This document shows positions 35,036 to 46,741 of a stretch of 64,000 nucleotides of DNA, one piece after another (positions within the stretch are counted from its first letter, which is position 1; every line of letters starts with the position of its first letter). Source of the DNA: Tetrahymena elliotti 4EA. Lineage: Eukaryota > Ciliophora > Oligohymenophorea > Hymenostomatida > Tetrahymenidae. The stretch lies in assembly GCA_000231825.2 (NCBI GenBank), contig JH720357.1, positions 88,518 through 152,517 on the forward strand, read 5' to 3'. The notes below the pieces were generated by a model that saw nothing but the letters and a program-made list of their open reading frames with translations, did no database searches and had not been told where the DNA came from. Position numbers and translations under genes: made by a program.

Positions 35036-37911
35036 AGTCATTTATAATGCCTGCTTTCAAACAACCCTCTAAAAAAACCTAAAATCTATATAAAAAATTA
35101 GTTTAAATCCATGTATACAACTAAAAATTATATTTTCTTATTCTTTCTCTCTCAAATAATTATGTAAAAAGTAAAAAAAATCTACAAAGTTCATTTCATA
35201 CAAACTTATTTTCTATGGTTAAAGTATCAATCAGCATGCTTTATGGTAAGATCCGATTTAAAACAATATAAAGTTGATTAGGTTCAACTGTCGACTTAAT
35301 TAGATAATAATTTACAATAGTTTATGGATATAGAATCAATTCCTCTATTACGACAGTGCTATTATCTGTCTATAGTATTTGTAGAAAAAAGACTGACTAA
35401 TTAATTAATTAAGAAAATTTATTCAATCTTAAGTGAAACAGTAAATATGTTTTAATTTTTCTTTTATATCACTCTGTCTAATTCTATTTCTAAGTCTAGA
35501 AAAATAATTAATTAATTAACTAACTAACTAATAAATATGTGGCTCCTACAAAAAAACCTAACAAAACTTATCATTAAAAAATAAGCGGCAAATTGAATGA
35601 ATGAATTTCTTGTATTTGATGTAAAGATCTAAATAAACTCTATGTAAAATTATATATATTATTACCCAATATTTATAAAAATGTATTTTCCTCTATATTA
35701 TATAAATATTTCTCCTAATTTTTTGATTCATCAAATTCCATTTCTAATCCAAATTTCATTATTTTTTCTTCAAAACATGTTAAATAAAAACCAAATGAAA
35801 AACATCATTTTTGAGATAAAAAGCTTTTAAGCTCATTTTTTTCAAACAAAACAATCTTTCGTTAAATTTTTTTGAGAATCCTTAAGAAAATATTTTTAAA
35901 CTCTAAATAATGAGGAATATGAAAATTAAAAGATTTGTTTCTCATAAAATAATGGACAATAATTAATCCAATAAATCGTTGTTTTTTATCTTTAATTTTT
36001 CTTAATTCATTTTTTGCATGAAAAATAAATAGTATTTTAATATAAAAAATTAATAAATATTTCAAATTATTACTTTTTTCTTTTCGAAAAGAGTAAAAAA
36101 AATTATTACAGGAACCATTTCTCAAATTACAAGAATTAAAAAAATTTTTCTCAAGGAAAATCAAGAAAAATTTTTTTCTAAAAATGTAAAGATAGATAGT
36201 AATATGTTTCTGCATTTTTATAATCAAAATAGAAAAAAAATGTTAAAAAAAACTAGGCCAGTCCTATTATTTTTTTAGAAAAGGATCAAAAACTAGTCTT
36301 AATATCTTCAATTCTCTTACTAAATAAAAAGGTAAAAGAACTTCTTTATTTTTACTAACTATTTAAAAGTAAAATTTACCAACTCTAGTTAATAAACATC
36401 AAAAAATTTATTGATTTCCAAATATTTTCTGAAAATATTCTTTTTAAATTTGGCTTTTTCTAATTACTTTCGATATGGAGTAATTTCAATCTATTCTTAC
36501 TCAAAAATAAAGCTTGACTATTGCAGTTTTTTTCAAATCAAAAAGCTAAAACTATAGTTACTTTGTTAATAAAATATTAGTACGATAACTTTACTCAATT
36601 AGAAAAACAATTAATCTCAAAGTAAATTCAAAAAAAATAAAATATCTATTTGTAATCAGTAAGTTTTGCAATTAATTTTACTCAAAAAATGAAAAAAAAA
36701 TGATTAAACCATTATAAACAATATTTTTTAATATTCTATTAATATTCTTTTTATCAAAAACTTGAAGAGTATGGGTTTTTTTACTGAAAAATTTATTTTT
36801 CATTTTTATAAACTTAATAAAATTCCTTTTTTATAAATCCTTTAGGATAAATCATGTACTAGTCAAATAAAAAATTTATGTTAGAAATATAAATCCTGTT
36901 TTAAAAACTCTTATTTTTGAGTAAATTAATTATTTCTAAATAGATAATAAAAAAGAATTTAATTCTTGAGTTTTTCACTTTCCTCTCTATTTTTTTTTAT
37001 GTTAATTAGCTTAAAATGTTTTCTTGAATAAAAATTTTTAAATAAAAAAATTGCCATATAATACAATTCACTTAAACATATTTACCCATTTATCTTAAAC
37101 AAAATACTTTATTAAAGTAAAATTATTTATTTGAAATCAAAAAAACATTAAATCAACAACAAAAATTAGTTTAGATTTGTTGATTTTGAGCAATCAAAAA
37201 GACTTAAAAATAAATTTTTTTCAAACTCTGCTTTAAGATTAATGTTGAAAAATATTTCCTTTACAAAAGAAAAATGAATTTAATAGCTTAATTCTTTAAT
37301 TTAAAAAAAAAATCAAATGTAAACTTTTCTATTTGTTTTATCTTTAAAATAAATCTAAACAGTTTTTGGACATAAATTTAATTACTCTACTTTGTTAATC
37401 CATTTTTCTTATTTTATTTTTTAACATTTAATTCATATTTTTAGTTGACTTATTTTTGTTGAAAGACTTTAAACATAAAGACAAACAAACAAACAAAAAA
37501 TTTATTTTATCTTATTTTTAAATGACTTGATAATTTAATCAAATAAAAGATAAATAATTAAATGAAATGTTTTATGCCAAAAAAAGTTACTTTGAAAATC
37601 TAATTTGTTTTTTAATATCTCATTTGATAATTCAACAAATTTAATTATTTTGATTTTGTCTTAACAAAATTGATGGCATGTGTTAGATAAAAATCGAAGA
37701 TATTATTAAAGTTATTTTAAGGGCTAAGATTTAAATACATTGCTTTATTGATCAATTATTATTTATTTTTCGAGTTAAATCAGTAAAAGAAAATAGATAG
37801 TTATTCATTATTTGTTTTTTGATAAAAATTAATTATTTAATAGATAGATAAAGATAGATATCAACTTTTTTAAATATTTCTATAATTCAAAATAGTTAAG
37901 CAAGGAGTTAA
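35036..37911. other. Long intergenic region without recognised genes
   Basis: About 2.9 kb, extremely AT-rich with many A and T runs. No reading frame on either strand has protein-like composition. Presumably it contains the EB1 promoter near its right end. Confidence 0.55.
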
Positions 37912-39274
37912 ATGACATCTGTGGAAAATTTATCAAGGGGAGAAATGGTTTAGTGGATTAATGAAGTCTTAAAAGTAACTACAGATTAAATTTAGCACAA
38001 AACAAAAGGATAGATAATTTAGCATATTAAAGTTAAATATAACAAAAATAGAATGCTTTGGGACTGGAGCTATAGCATGTCAGTTGATTGATTGTATACA
38101 TCCTACTAAAGTTTAATGTAATTTTATTTATTGTTAAAATACTTAGTTATTTACTTACTTCTAAATAGTATCTAAGGTTAATTGGAAAGCCAAGCTAGAG
38201 TATGAATATGTCAGCAATTTCAAAGTTTTGTAATAGTCACTCACTAAAATTGGAATAAACAAACCTATTGATGTATTCATTTATTATTTACTTTTCAAAA
38301 CTTGCAGAAAACAAAGACAATAATTAACACCTCACTCATATAATTTATATTAGGTGGAAAAATTGACTAAATGCAGATATCAAGATAATTTAGAGTTTGC
38401 TTAATGGATAAAAAAGTATTTTGATTCAAATGGAGGAGCGAAATCACTCCAAGAGTATGACCCTGTGAGTAAAAGGGGGAATGTTGAAGTGGATTTTAGT
38501 TTTATTGAAGGGAAAGGTAATGCAGCTACTTCAACAGCTACCACGATAAATTCAAAAGACTCAAATATGATGCAAGGAAAATAAGGAAATCAAATTAGAA
38601 AGCAAGTTGCTCCAAGATAAGCTACAAGCATTATGATTTCAAATGAACCTCCTAATGAATTAAATAGGTCTTAGAATCTCTTAGAATAAAAAGAACAAAA
38701 AGAGCCGAATAATTTTAATTACAACATTAGAGGTTAGAATTAAATCTATGAAAGTGTTATTATTAACTAAAGAAAATCCAGTAATTCTTCTAACTCTTCT
38801 GCCCAAAGTAAACCATTTAATAAGAATATGATTAAAAATGTTTAAAGTTCCTATGAAATTAATAGTTTCTATAACAATAGTAATTTTTTGTTACCAGTCA
38901 CTAATAACAATAACAATAATAATAATAACCATAACATGAATCATAATAATAATATCATCATCAGTAGTTATACTGATCAAAATTCAGGTAATTAGGTCAA
39001 TTAGAAACTTTAAGAAGAAAGGGAGTTCTATTTTAGTAAACTTAAAAATATTGATCACCTCCTTGAACTTTATGAAGAAATGAATCTTGGAGAAGAAGTA
39101 GATGAACTTGTTTTTAAATTAAAAGATATCTTATATTCTACACCTGAGTAATAAATCACAATACAACCAGATTCTAATGTTTAAGTTACCCAAAAATAAA
39201 ACTAGCTTGATAATATAAATAGAAAAATATTTGTTTCAGAGTATGTTGATTAAATTGATGAAGACAATAATTGA
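37912..39274 (+). CDS. EB1-family microtubule plus-end binding protein
   Basis: Four exons (37912-37974, 38033-38117, 38169-38272, 38354-39274) give 390 residues. The N-terminal calponin-homology domain aligns along its length with EB1: SRGEMVQWINEVLK, LNITKIECFGTGAIACQLID, KVNWKAKLEYEYVSNFKVLQ, EKLTKCRYQDNLEFAQWIKK. This similarity fixed the first splice. A basic, Ser/Asn/Gln-rich linker of about 150 residues is longer than usual and includes an Asn run near 38905-38955. The EB homology domain is recognised by REFYFSKLKNIDHLLELYEE. The protein ends VDQIDEDNN and lacks the terminal EEY motif by which EB1 binds CAP-Gly proteins. It should track growing microtubule ends and act in basal bodies, cilia and spindle. 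Confidence 0.95.
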
Positions 39275-39742
39275 AATTTACAAAAAAATCATAAAATTTT
39301 AATAACAGTTTAGATTATAAATAACTCAAATATATGTTTAAATTAAATTATTTATTTTATTAAATTTTATTCATCATACACTACATTTTATAAAATAACT
39401 ATTTCTCAAATTTTTATACTCTTTACCAAAAATAATAAATTAATTTTTATCAATAAATTGCAAAAATATGGTAACTTTATTTGAATTATAAGTATGTATT
39501 ATTTTAAAACTCTTTAAAGCTTTCTCTTTATTTATTGGTTTATCGAATTGCTAAATTTTTATACTTTTAAATAATTTGTTCAGCTTTCATAAAATCTTAA
39601 ATAAAAAATAATTTTGAGAGATATTGAGAAAAATTCTAAACTAAGTTTCAAACAAAATAAATATAAAAAAAGGTTTTATTTAAGAAAAAAGTATTAATAA
39701 AAAGTAAATTTATGCATTGATTTATTATTTTCTTTAATTATT
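39275..39742. other. Convergent spacer between EB1 and the methyltransferase gene
   Basis: Contains only the 3' flanks of two converging genes; no further feature seen. Confidence 0.6.
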
Positions 39743-40864
39743 TCAGTTTTCTTCATTTAACTTATTTGAAACTGCTCCCTATTTATTGATTTTAAATTAA
39801 TAAAAGTATTAATATTGAAAATACATAAGAAATAATTTGATAATTACCTTTTTGCAAATGTAAACAAAATGAACATTTGGAGAGTCCTTGTCTTCACTTG
39901 TTAATTATATTGAAGTACTAATTGTAGGTTTATGAACTTACTCTACTTGAATAGTCCAGCCATACTTTGGCTATTTAATTTTTAAAATAATATATATTTA
40001 TAAATAAATAAAAAACAATGCATTTATATTTTACCTTGTCTAAATAGAGCATTCTATGATCAGGTTAGCCATAAGAAATGCAAATATATACTCCTGTAGG
40101 TGTCAAAACATTAGATATATTACTCAAAGCTTTTTATGCATTTGTAGCTGTGTTTTCACCACACTATTAATAATAACGATTAAAATAAATTTATTTAATA
40201 AAAAATAAGAATAAAACTTCTTACTAAGACAGAATCTAAAGTTCCCTTATCTACAACAACATCAAATGAACCTGATTAGAAATCCATGTTTTTAACATCC
40301 ATGCATAAATCTAATTCATTTTTCAGATAATTAAATGCTTAATACTCATCAAAACTTAAAAATACAAACAAATTTGGAATAAAATAATATGCATACATTT
40401 CATATTAGGTCCCTTATCTTTGTATTTTTCTTGCATAGCTTTGGTAACTACCTACGAAATATCTATATTTGTAATATTTTAATAACCTTCATCAAACATT
40501 TCTTCACTCATTCCTAATTTGTTAAAATAAGCATTTTAACTAACATTCTATGAAAATATCAAAATTTTTTTTCTATTCAAATGAATAATTTAAAAGAATT
40601 CATACTTGAATTTCCTGCTCCGATGTTCAATATTTTAGATTCAGGAATTATATGAGGCACAATAAATTATTTTACACCTGAAAAACGCTAATACCAATCA
40701 AAAGGTTCTGGATCTCTAAATTTAATAAAAACAATAATTTAAAATAATGATGGATGGATGGATTAATTTTCTTTTTTATCAAAAAAATCCAATTTAATTA
40801 TGCATGAAGAATAGTACCTTGTATAACGCTCCTCCCAATAATCAGTTTTACCATATTAACTCAT
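39743..40864 (-). CDS. EEF1AKMT4/METTL13-like class I methyltransferase
   Basis: Seven exons (40818-40864, 40606-40715, 40397-40513, 40225-40337, 40035-40163, 39848-39970, 39743-39778) give 224 residues, close to human EEF1AKMT4. The N-terminus carries YWEERYTRDPEPFDWYQRF, the family signature. Motif I is ILNIGAGNS (S-adenosylmethionine loop). Motif II is NIDIS, the acidic turn is FDVVVDKGTLDSVL, and late motifs include GVYICISYGQ and KPKYGWTI. Relatives methylate lysines of translation factor eEF1A; substrate assignment here is by family only. Motif I keeps both central glycines. All six introns are short, 48-102 nt, and splice in consistent phase. Confidence 0.9.
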
Positions 40865-41952
40865 ATTTTATTCTTGCTGTTTGCTAAATTCTATTTTTTA
40901 AGAAAGCTTTTTTTTGTGTTTTGATAATTTAAATAGTTTATTAATTATTTGATTTTTTTTGAAATTTTGCAATTCTTTGCAATTTAAAATCTAACTATTC
41001 ACTCAATCAATGCAATATACATGCATTCATTCTATTTAGATATTTTTAATTAAAATCCCAAAATAATTTGTATTTAACTGGACTTGCTACTATTTAATTC
41101 AAGGAAGATTAATCTAAAGGCAATTCATAAATTATATAATCTAAAGAAAGTTTTGAATTCTATCTAAATAGAAACAATTAACAAAAAATATTTTTTAAAA
41201 TAAAATTTTAAATAGTAAATTCAATCAAAAAAAAAATGTTTAATTGTTTATTTACAATCATAAAAAAGTTTTAAATTAACATGATAATTAGTAATAATTT
41301 TATTACAAAAAAAAATGTTCCTAAATTAAGAATAAATCAAAATAAAAAAGCAAATTTAAAAATATTTAGCATCTTTTACATTGTATGATTAAAACATTTT
41401 TTTCTCTTAGATCTTTTATTTACACCTTGTAAAATCAGTATTAGTAACTTAGAATAAATATATTGAGCGTCTTTATAATAATATGTTGAGTTATTTTTTA
41501 GAGAGTCATTAACAAAATATATAGTTTAATATAAATATATCATTTTTTATTTTCATATAAGTTAATCAATTATCATTATTTATTTACAAAAAGCTTTTAA
41601 TTTTTAATAGGTTTATAGTTTTATTGCTAAACTGGAAGTAAATTTGATATTATTAAATATATTTTACAGTTTAATCAAGAGTAATATTGCTACTAAAATT
41701 GTTATTACTATGGTAAATTTAAATTCTTTAGTTTTGTGTTCTTTTTAGCTGTACTTTGTAGTTCATGCTTCATCTATTATTATATTAGTTATAAATATTT
41801 AATTAATCAATTATATTGTTTCATAGCAAAAGATTTTTTTAAATCAAAAGATAAAGATTCAATAAATGACTAAATTCCATTAAAATTAATTAATAGGCTT
41901 TTAAAAAAAATATTTTCTAAAAAAAATAATGATTTTATCTATTACAATTTAA
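40865..41952. other. Intergenic spacer
   Basis: About 1.1 kb of AT-rich DNA between two genes on the minus strand; it should contain the methyltransferase promoter. Nothing else recognised. Confidence 0.5.
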
Positions 41953-43208
41953 TCATGTTAGAGATAAAATATTTTAAATATTATTAGAAAAGGAAAAATA
42001 AAGAAATAGGTTTACTTCTATATAGGTTTGCTCTAAATCGTCATAAAAACTCTTTTTTTCATTTAATATTCTTGATCTTTCTAATATTTCAGTTTATTTA
42101 TTCATTTCTACCAACTTTTAGATCAACCACATGTTATCTGTTTCAAATTTATTTGTTACATAAATTAAGAAGTCTGCATAAAAAGCTAGTTCTTCATTTA
42201 ATCTCAAGAACTCCTATGAGTTTACTTCGCTTTAATATTTAGTTAATAGCTTTTCATACTTTACACTGAAAGTCTTTAAGTGTTGGAGAATAGTGCTTTT
42301 TTCAACTTAGTCATCAGCTTCTTTTTATTTTTGCTCTTCAATTTTTTAGCTAAAAAACTCCATTTTTTGTTTATATTCTTGGAGAATGTCAGAAACTGAT
42401 GTAATCTTATCCATTTCATTTACATTTACTTTTTCAGTCAGTTGTCCTACAACTTGCTTGATATTTTCTACATAGAATTACTATAATTATTGAATTTCTT
42501 TTTTTAAATTTTCATTTTCATTTCTGATTTATTTAATTATTGCATCCTCATAGTTTTTTTACTAAAACTAATCAACATTTTATTTCTATTTTGAGTGGCT
42601 CAGTGACTATTCTATATATTGTTGAGTTTATTATTAAAATTGAGTCAACTATTTTTTCAGTTCTTCTTAATAATTTGTTTTAATACTACCCATCTCTTAG
42701 ATTAGCTAATGGTTTTAATCATGCAACTCTTTAATTTATCTATGCAATTTTATATTCTCAAATCTTAACTCTTCCTTATCATGTTCAGTCTTAGTTTAAT
42801 TAAATTTAGAATTTCCTAAATTCCTCTCCATAATTGTAATTTATTCTTCAAAGTATTCAAGCATATCAACATTACCTCCTAAATCAATCAGCAAAAATAC
42901 ATTAAAATTAATCATAAAATATGAATAGTATAAAAAAGAAATAGATACATATATTTACCTTGTATAATATCCTATCTTAAATTAGTAATTAAAGGCTAGA
43001 TGTCTCCACTTAAAACCACACTTTGCAAAATAGATATAAATGACTAATATAAGTATTTCAAGCTAGATTATTTCAAACTTTTTTATTCCTTAGAAGTAAA
43101 TGTCAACTATTTTAATGAGTAATATTTATTTATTATTTCTTTCGGTAATTCGCTTTGCTCTAAAAGGCTTTCTGCCACTGTTAGTAAATAATCATATGTT
43201 AAATCCAT
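41953..43208 (-). CDS. Coiled-coil protein, function unknown
   Basis: Two exons (42959-43208 and 41953-42878) join in phase to give 391 residues. The start is MDLTYDYLLTVAESLLEQ, an amphipathic helical segment that looks LisH-like in length and spacing, though I cannot confirm it. From about residue 85 to the end the protein is almost continuous heptad repeat rich in Gln, Glu and Lys (ENENLKKEIQQLQQFYVENI, KYEKLLTKYQSEVNSQEFLR). The last 20 residues, after TYIE, are AT-rich and hydrophobic and begin exactly at a GTAAAC, so a further short intron and a different C-terminus are possible. A structural role at basal body or cilium is plausible but not shown. Confidence 0.75.
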
Positions 43209-44686
43209 TTATAAAAATAGCTATTATGAAGCTTTTTAATTTGTTTTCTGATAGCTCTATTTTTGTTATTAATTTTTATCAATCGCTCTAATTTTTTTCT
43301 GTTAAAAATATTAAAGATCTTAATAAATACTTATATATACTTTCTTAACTAAAAAAAGACAACTATGATAGAATTAATATTATTTGTTATTTTTCAATCA
43401 GCTAATAAACAAAAATATAAACTTAATCTGCCAATTTCATTTTGATTCTTAAATATTTATCATCTCAAATATATGTAGAAATACCCTATCTAGCTCAAAA
43501 TTCCAAAACCCAAAGAGACCCTAAACTTTTCTTGACTATAAAAATTCATCATTTAATTGGAATTTAAAAATCTAGTATTCTATCATAAATTTGTCAAATA
43601 TTTTGTACTATATAATAAAAGAAATTTTTAAATCTTAAAGCAAAGGATATAATTTTTAAAGTAATAAAGATTAAATTATTAAATATTCTTATTTTATTTT
43701 AGATACGGATGTTTGATGTAAAGTCTCTGATTTAATAAAAATCTAATAATATTCTTGGAAATGTTTTTGTAATTTTGAAAAAGATAATTCAAGATGTGGT
43801 TAATATTTCTTTTCAGTTGTAAGTGAAGTCAATAATTAAGTCAAAAGCTATTTTACAAAGATATTTAATTTATAGATGAAAATTTTAAGATTATAAAAAG
43901 TAAAAATCAAAAGAATTAAATGTTTTTTTGTAAAAAATAGTTGATAATTATTAAATTAAAAAACAATTTTTGATATAATCATTTTATTGGTTTTATTTGT
44001 AAACAAATAAGGATCATTAAATTAAAAATTGAAGAATAGAAAATTAAGGTATAACTACAATAAAAAAATATAAAGAAGAAGAAAGTTAAAACAAAATAAA
44101 ATATTAACATTTTAATTTTTTTTTATGATGTATTTATTATGAGGTTTTTTTTTTAAGTTTTGAATCAAACTAAAAGATATATAAAATTTTGATGATTATA
44201 AATTTTTGATAAATTGATTAAAAATTTTTTATTTATTTATCTTATCATTCAGTAATATAGTTAACAAGAAATGATAAGAAAATAAATGCTTTTAAAAGAT
44301 AATTTTTATATTTTATTTATATTTATAATTTAAGCTTAACAAATAAGAAAGATTAATTACGATTTTATAAAAAATGATGATGGATTTTTAATTTTTGAAT
44401 TTTATTGAGATATTGATCAGAAATAAAAGTAAAAATTTGGAAATATTTTTTTATAAAATCTAACATAGCTTACTTAACTGTTACTTCCTAAATTTGGTAG
44501 AGGTTACTCTTTTTATCAATTTTAGGTTTTTGAGTATTACTTTTATGATTAAATCTATTTATAGCTTCATTTTTTGATTTGATTTATTATTTTATACATT
44601 CAATTAAATTGGAAAGTTATTTCTTTTTAAATTTTTAACAATTAAACATTTTTTAGTTATTTTACTCAGATTTAAATTAATTTTTT
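43209..44686. other. Intergenic spacer
   Basis: About 1.5 kb, AT-rich, no gene recognised. The left part should hold the promoter of the coiled-coil gene. Confidence 0.5.
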
Positions 44687-46741
44687 TCAAATAATATTAA
44701 AAATGATGAAAAATAATAAAAACATTTCTTAAAAAAGTGTTTTTTATTTATAAATTTTCAAATAGAATATGAAAAGGACAATTAATTTTTAATAATATTT
44801 TGATCAATTTCTATTTTTGAAGGGCATAACAGTCTTGTAAATGTTTAAGTTTTGGGTACTACCAACTTATCCTTTACTAATGTTAATGTACTTAGGATCA
44901 GAGAGACCACAGATATGGGTAATTCTCTTAACAACATTGGTAACAACCTTGACAACCTTGACGATCTTCTTGAAGATTTTACCGAATTTGAGGTTTCTCT
45001 TGAAGAGGGACTTGAAGTCGCATCTGAAGTATCTGTAGTAAGCATCAACAGAGTATTCAAAAGGAATCAATTGAGCGTTGATGTCCAAAGAAGCTTGGAA
45101 GAGCTTTCTGTTAACACCGAGGTTGAAGTTGAAGTAACCATTGGCAACAGAACCACGAGCAGAGACACCACCTTCAGCAATCTTAAGGATAGAAAGACCA
45201 CCTTCAGCAGTGATGGAGGGTCTAGCATAGGTTTAGAAAGAGATATTACAAATTTCAGAAGCGGGAGCAACATTGAAAGACCATCCCATTTGAACATTAA
45301 TGGAAGCTCTGACAGGAATAGTAATAATACCAAGAATGGGGAATTAAACTTCGAAGATCTTGAAGTTCTTATCGAAGTTAGTACCGGAACCAGACTTGCT
45401 GGAAGCGCAAGCAAACCAAGGGTGATTAACTCTCAATTTGTAAAGATCCATGATTTTCTTGTCATTTAAGAAAACAGCAGCAGTAACATCAGAGTAAATT
45501 TCGTAGTTATCTTGAGTGATCTTCATTTCAATAGATTGCTTGAAAATAGATTTCTTGAAAACACTGATGTCCTTGGTGTAAGCAAAGATAGCGCTGGCAC
45601 CTAATAAGGGCTTGTCACCAGTTTCTTAGTGAACAGTGTCATTATTAGTGTTAACCTTAAGTAAACCACCATCGGAGTCAAGGTCAACAGTAGAGAAAGC
45701 ATTGTTTTCTTCATATTTTCTGATACCTTCAAGGAGTTCTTCATCAGATTCTCTAACATGATTGACGACCATACTGGATTCAACCTTAACTGAGATGAGA
45801 CCAATCATTTCTTCGTAGTCACCTCTAGCATTGTTGATGGTAGGATCAGTAATGTTGAAATGCATTTATTCAACATTAGAGTCAATAAGACCTTCATCGT
45901 TAACAACAGTAAGAGAGTTGTACTTGACATCGGGCTTATCACCACCTAAGTCGTAAGTATAGTTAACGAAATCTTCATCAGTGTATTACTTTTAGAGGAC
46001 AGTATTACCTTCATGATCAATGTTCATGGTGTATTCAGCAGCGACTTCACCAAGATAAGTTTCTTGAGTTGGTAATTATTCAATTTCTTCAGCACTCATG
46101 TCTTACAAGAGTCTTCTTCTTCTGTTTTAAGAGCTTCTTAAGGCGAAGGGGGCATTGTAAAGAGCAGGGTCAAGTTCAGGGAAAGTTTATTGAATAAGTC
46201 TTTCAGTTAATCTAACAATGGTATCGGGTTATTCACCATTAGGAGATTCCATAGACAAGAGAACACCCTTAGTAGAAACGATAGCCTTGAAGACTAAATC
46301 GAGTTCATCCATGTAGCCATCATAGGTGTTGTTTTGGTCATCAATCATTTCATCAACTGTTTCAATCTTAGCAGCGGAATCAGTCTTTTGTTCATCAATG
46401 GACTTGTAAACAATGTAGACAGAGAGTTAATCCTTGGCAATTCTAGTAACAACGATTTCTTACTCAGTAGTGTAGAAAGTACAGATATTTCTGAAAGATT
46501 CAAGTTTCTAGTCAAACTAGTCAGTGCAGATGTTCATCTTACGAGTTGAGTTGATGATTTGGGTTTTGTCCTTAGCATTGTAGGCTAAGTTTACAATGTA
46601 TTAGGTCTTGTTGTCATTGCTGTTAGCGAAGAGAACGTATCCCAAACAAGCGATTAAACCAACACAGACTAAAGCAGTCAAAATCTTCTTAGTTCTATTC
46701 TAAGGAGATTGTCTTTCTTATTGCAAATTGAAGTATTGCAT
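44687..46741 (-). CDS. Single-pass membrane or secreted protein, ciliate-specific, highly expressed type
   Basis: One intronless frame of 684 residues. The start MQYFNLQQERQSPQNRTKK is followed by a hydrophobic stretch at residues 20-40 (LTALVCVGLIACLGYVLF), read as a signal anchor or signal peptide. The rest is soluble, with acidic N-terminal and beta-rich central parts (NITDPTINNARGDYEEMIGL, GWSFNVAPASEICNI), and a basic segment, KIFKKIVKVVKVVTNVVKR, near the end. I recognise no family. Codon choice is the strongest in the window (GCC, TTC, AAG, ACC, GTC), like the eL13 gene and unlike its neighbours, which predicts abundant expression. After YKTVMPSK the frame continues for about 45 AT-rich, UTR-like codons before its first TGA at 44687, so the true end may be nearer 44820 by an unseen splice or a lost stop. 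Confidence 0.85.

Noticed and set aside
44852..45469. Plus-strand 205-residue frame and several overlapping frames on both strands
   Set aside because: Shadows of the codon-biased minus-strand gene 44687-46741; the minus frame has continuous protein-like composition and a signal anchor.
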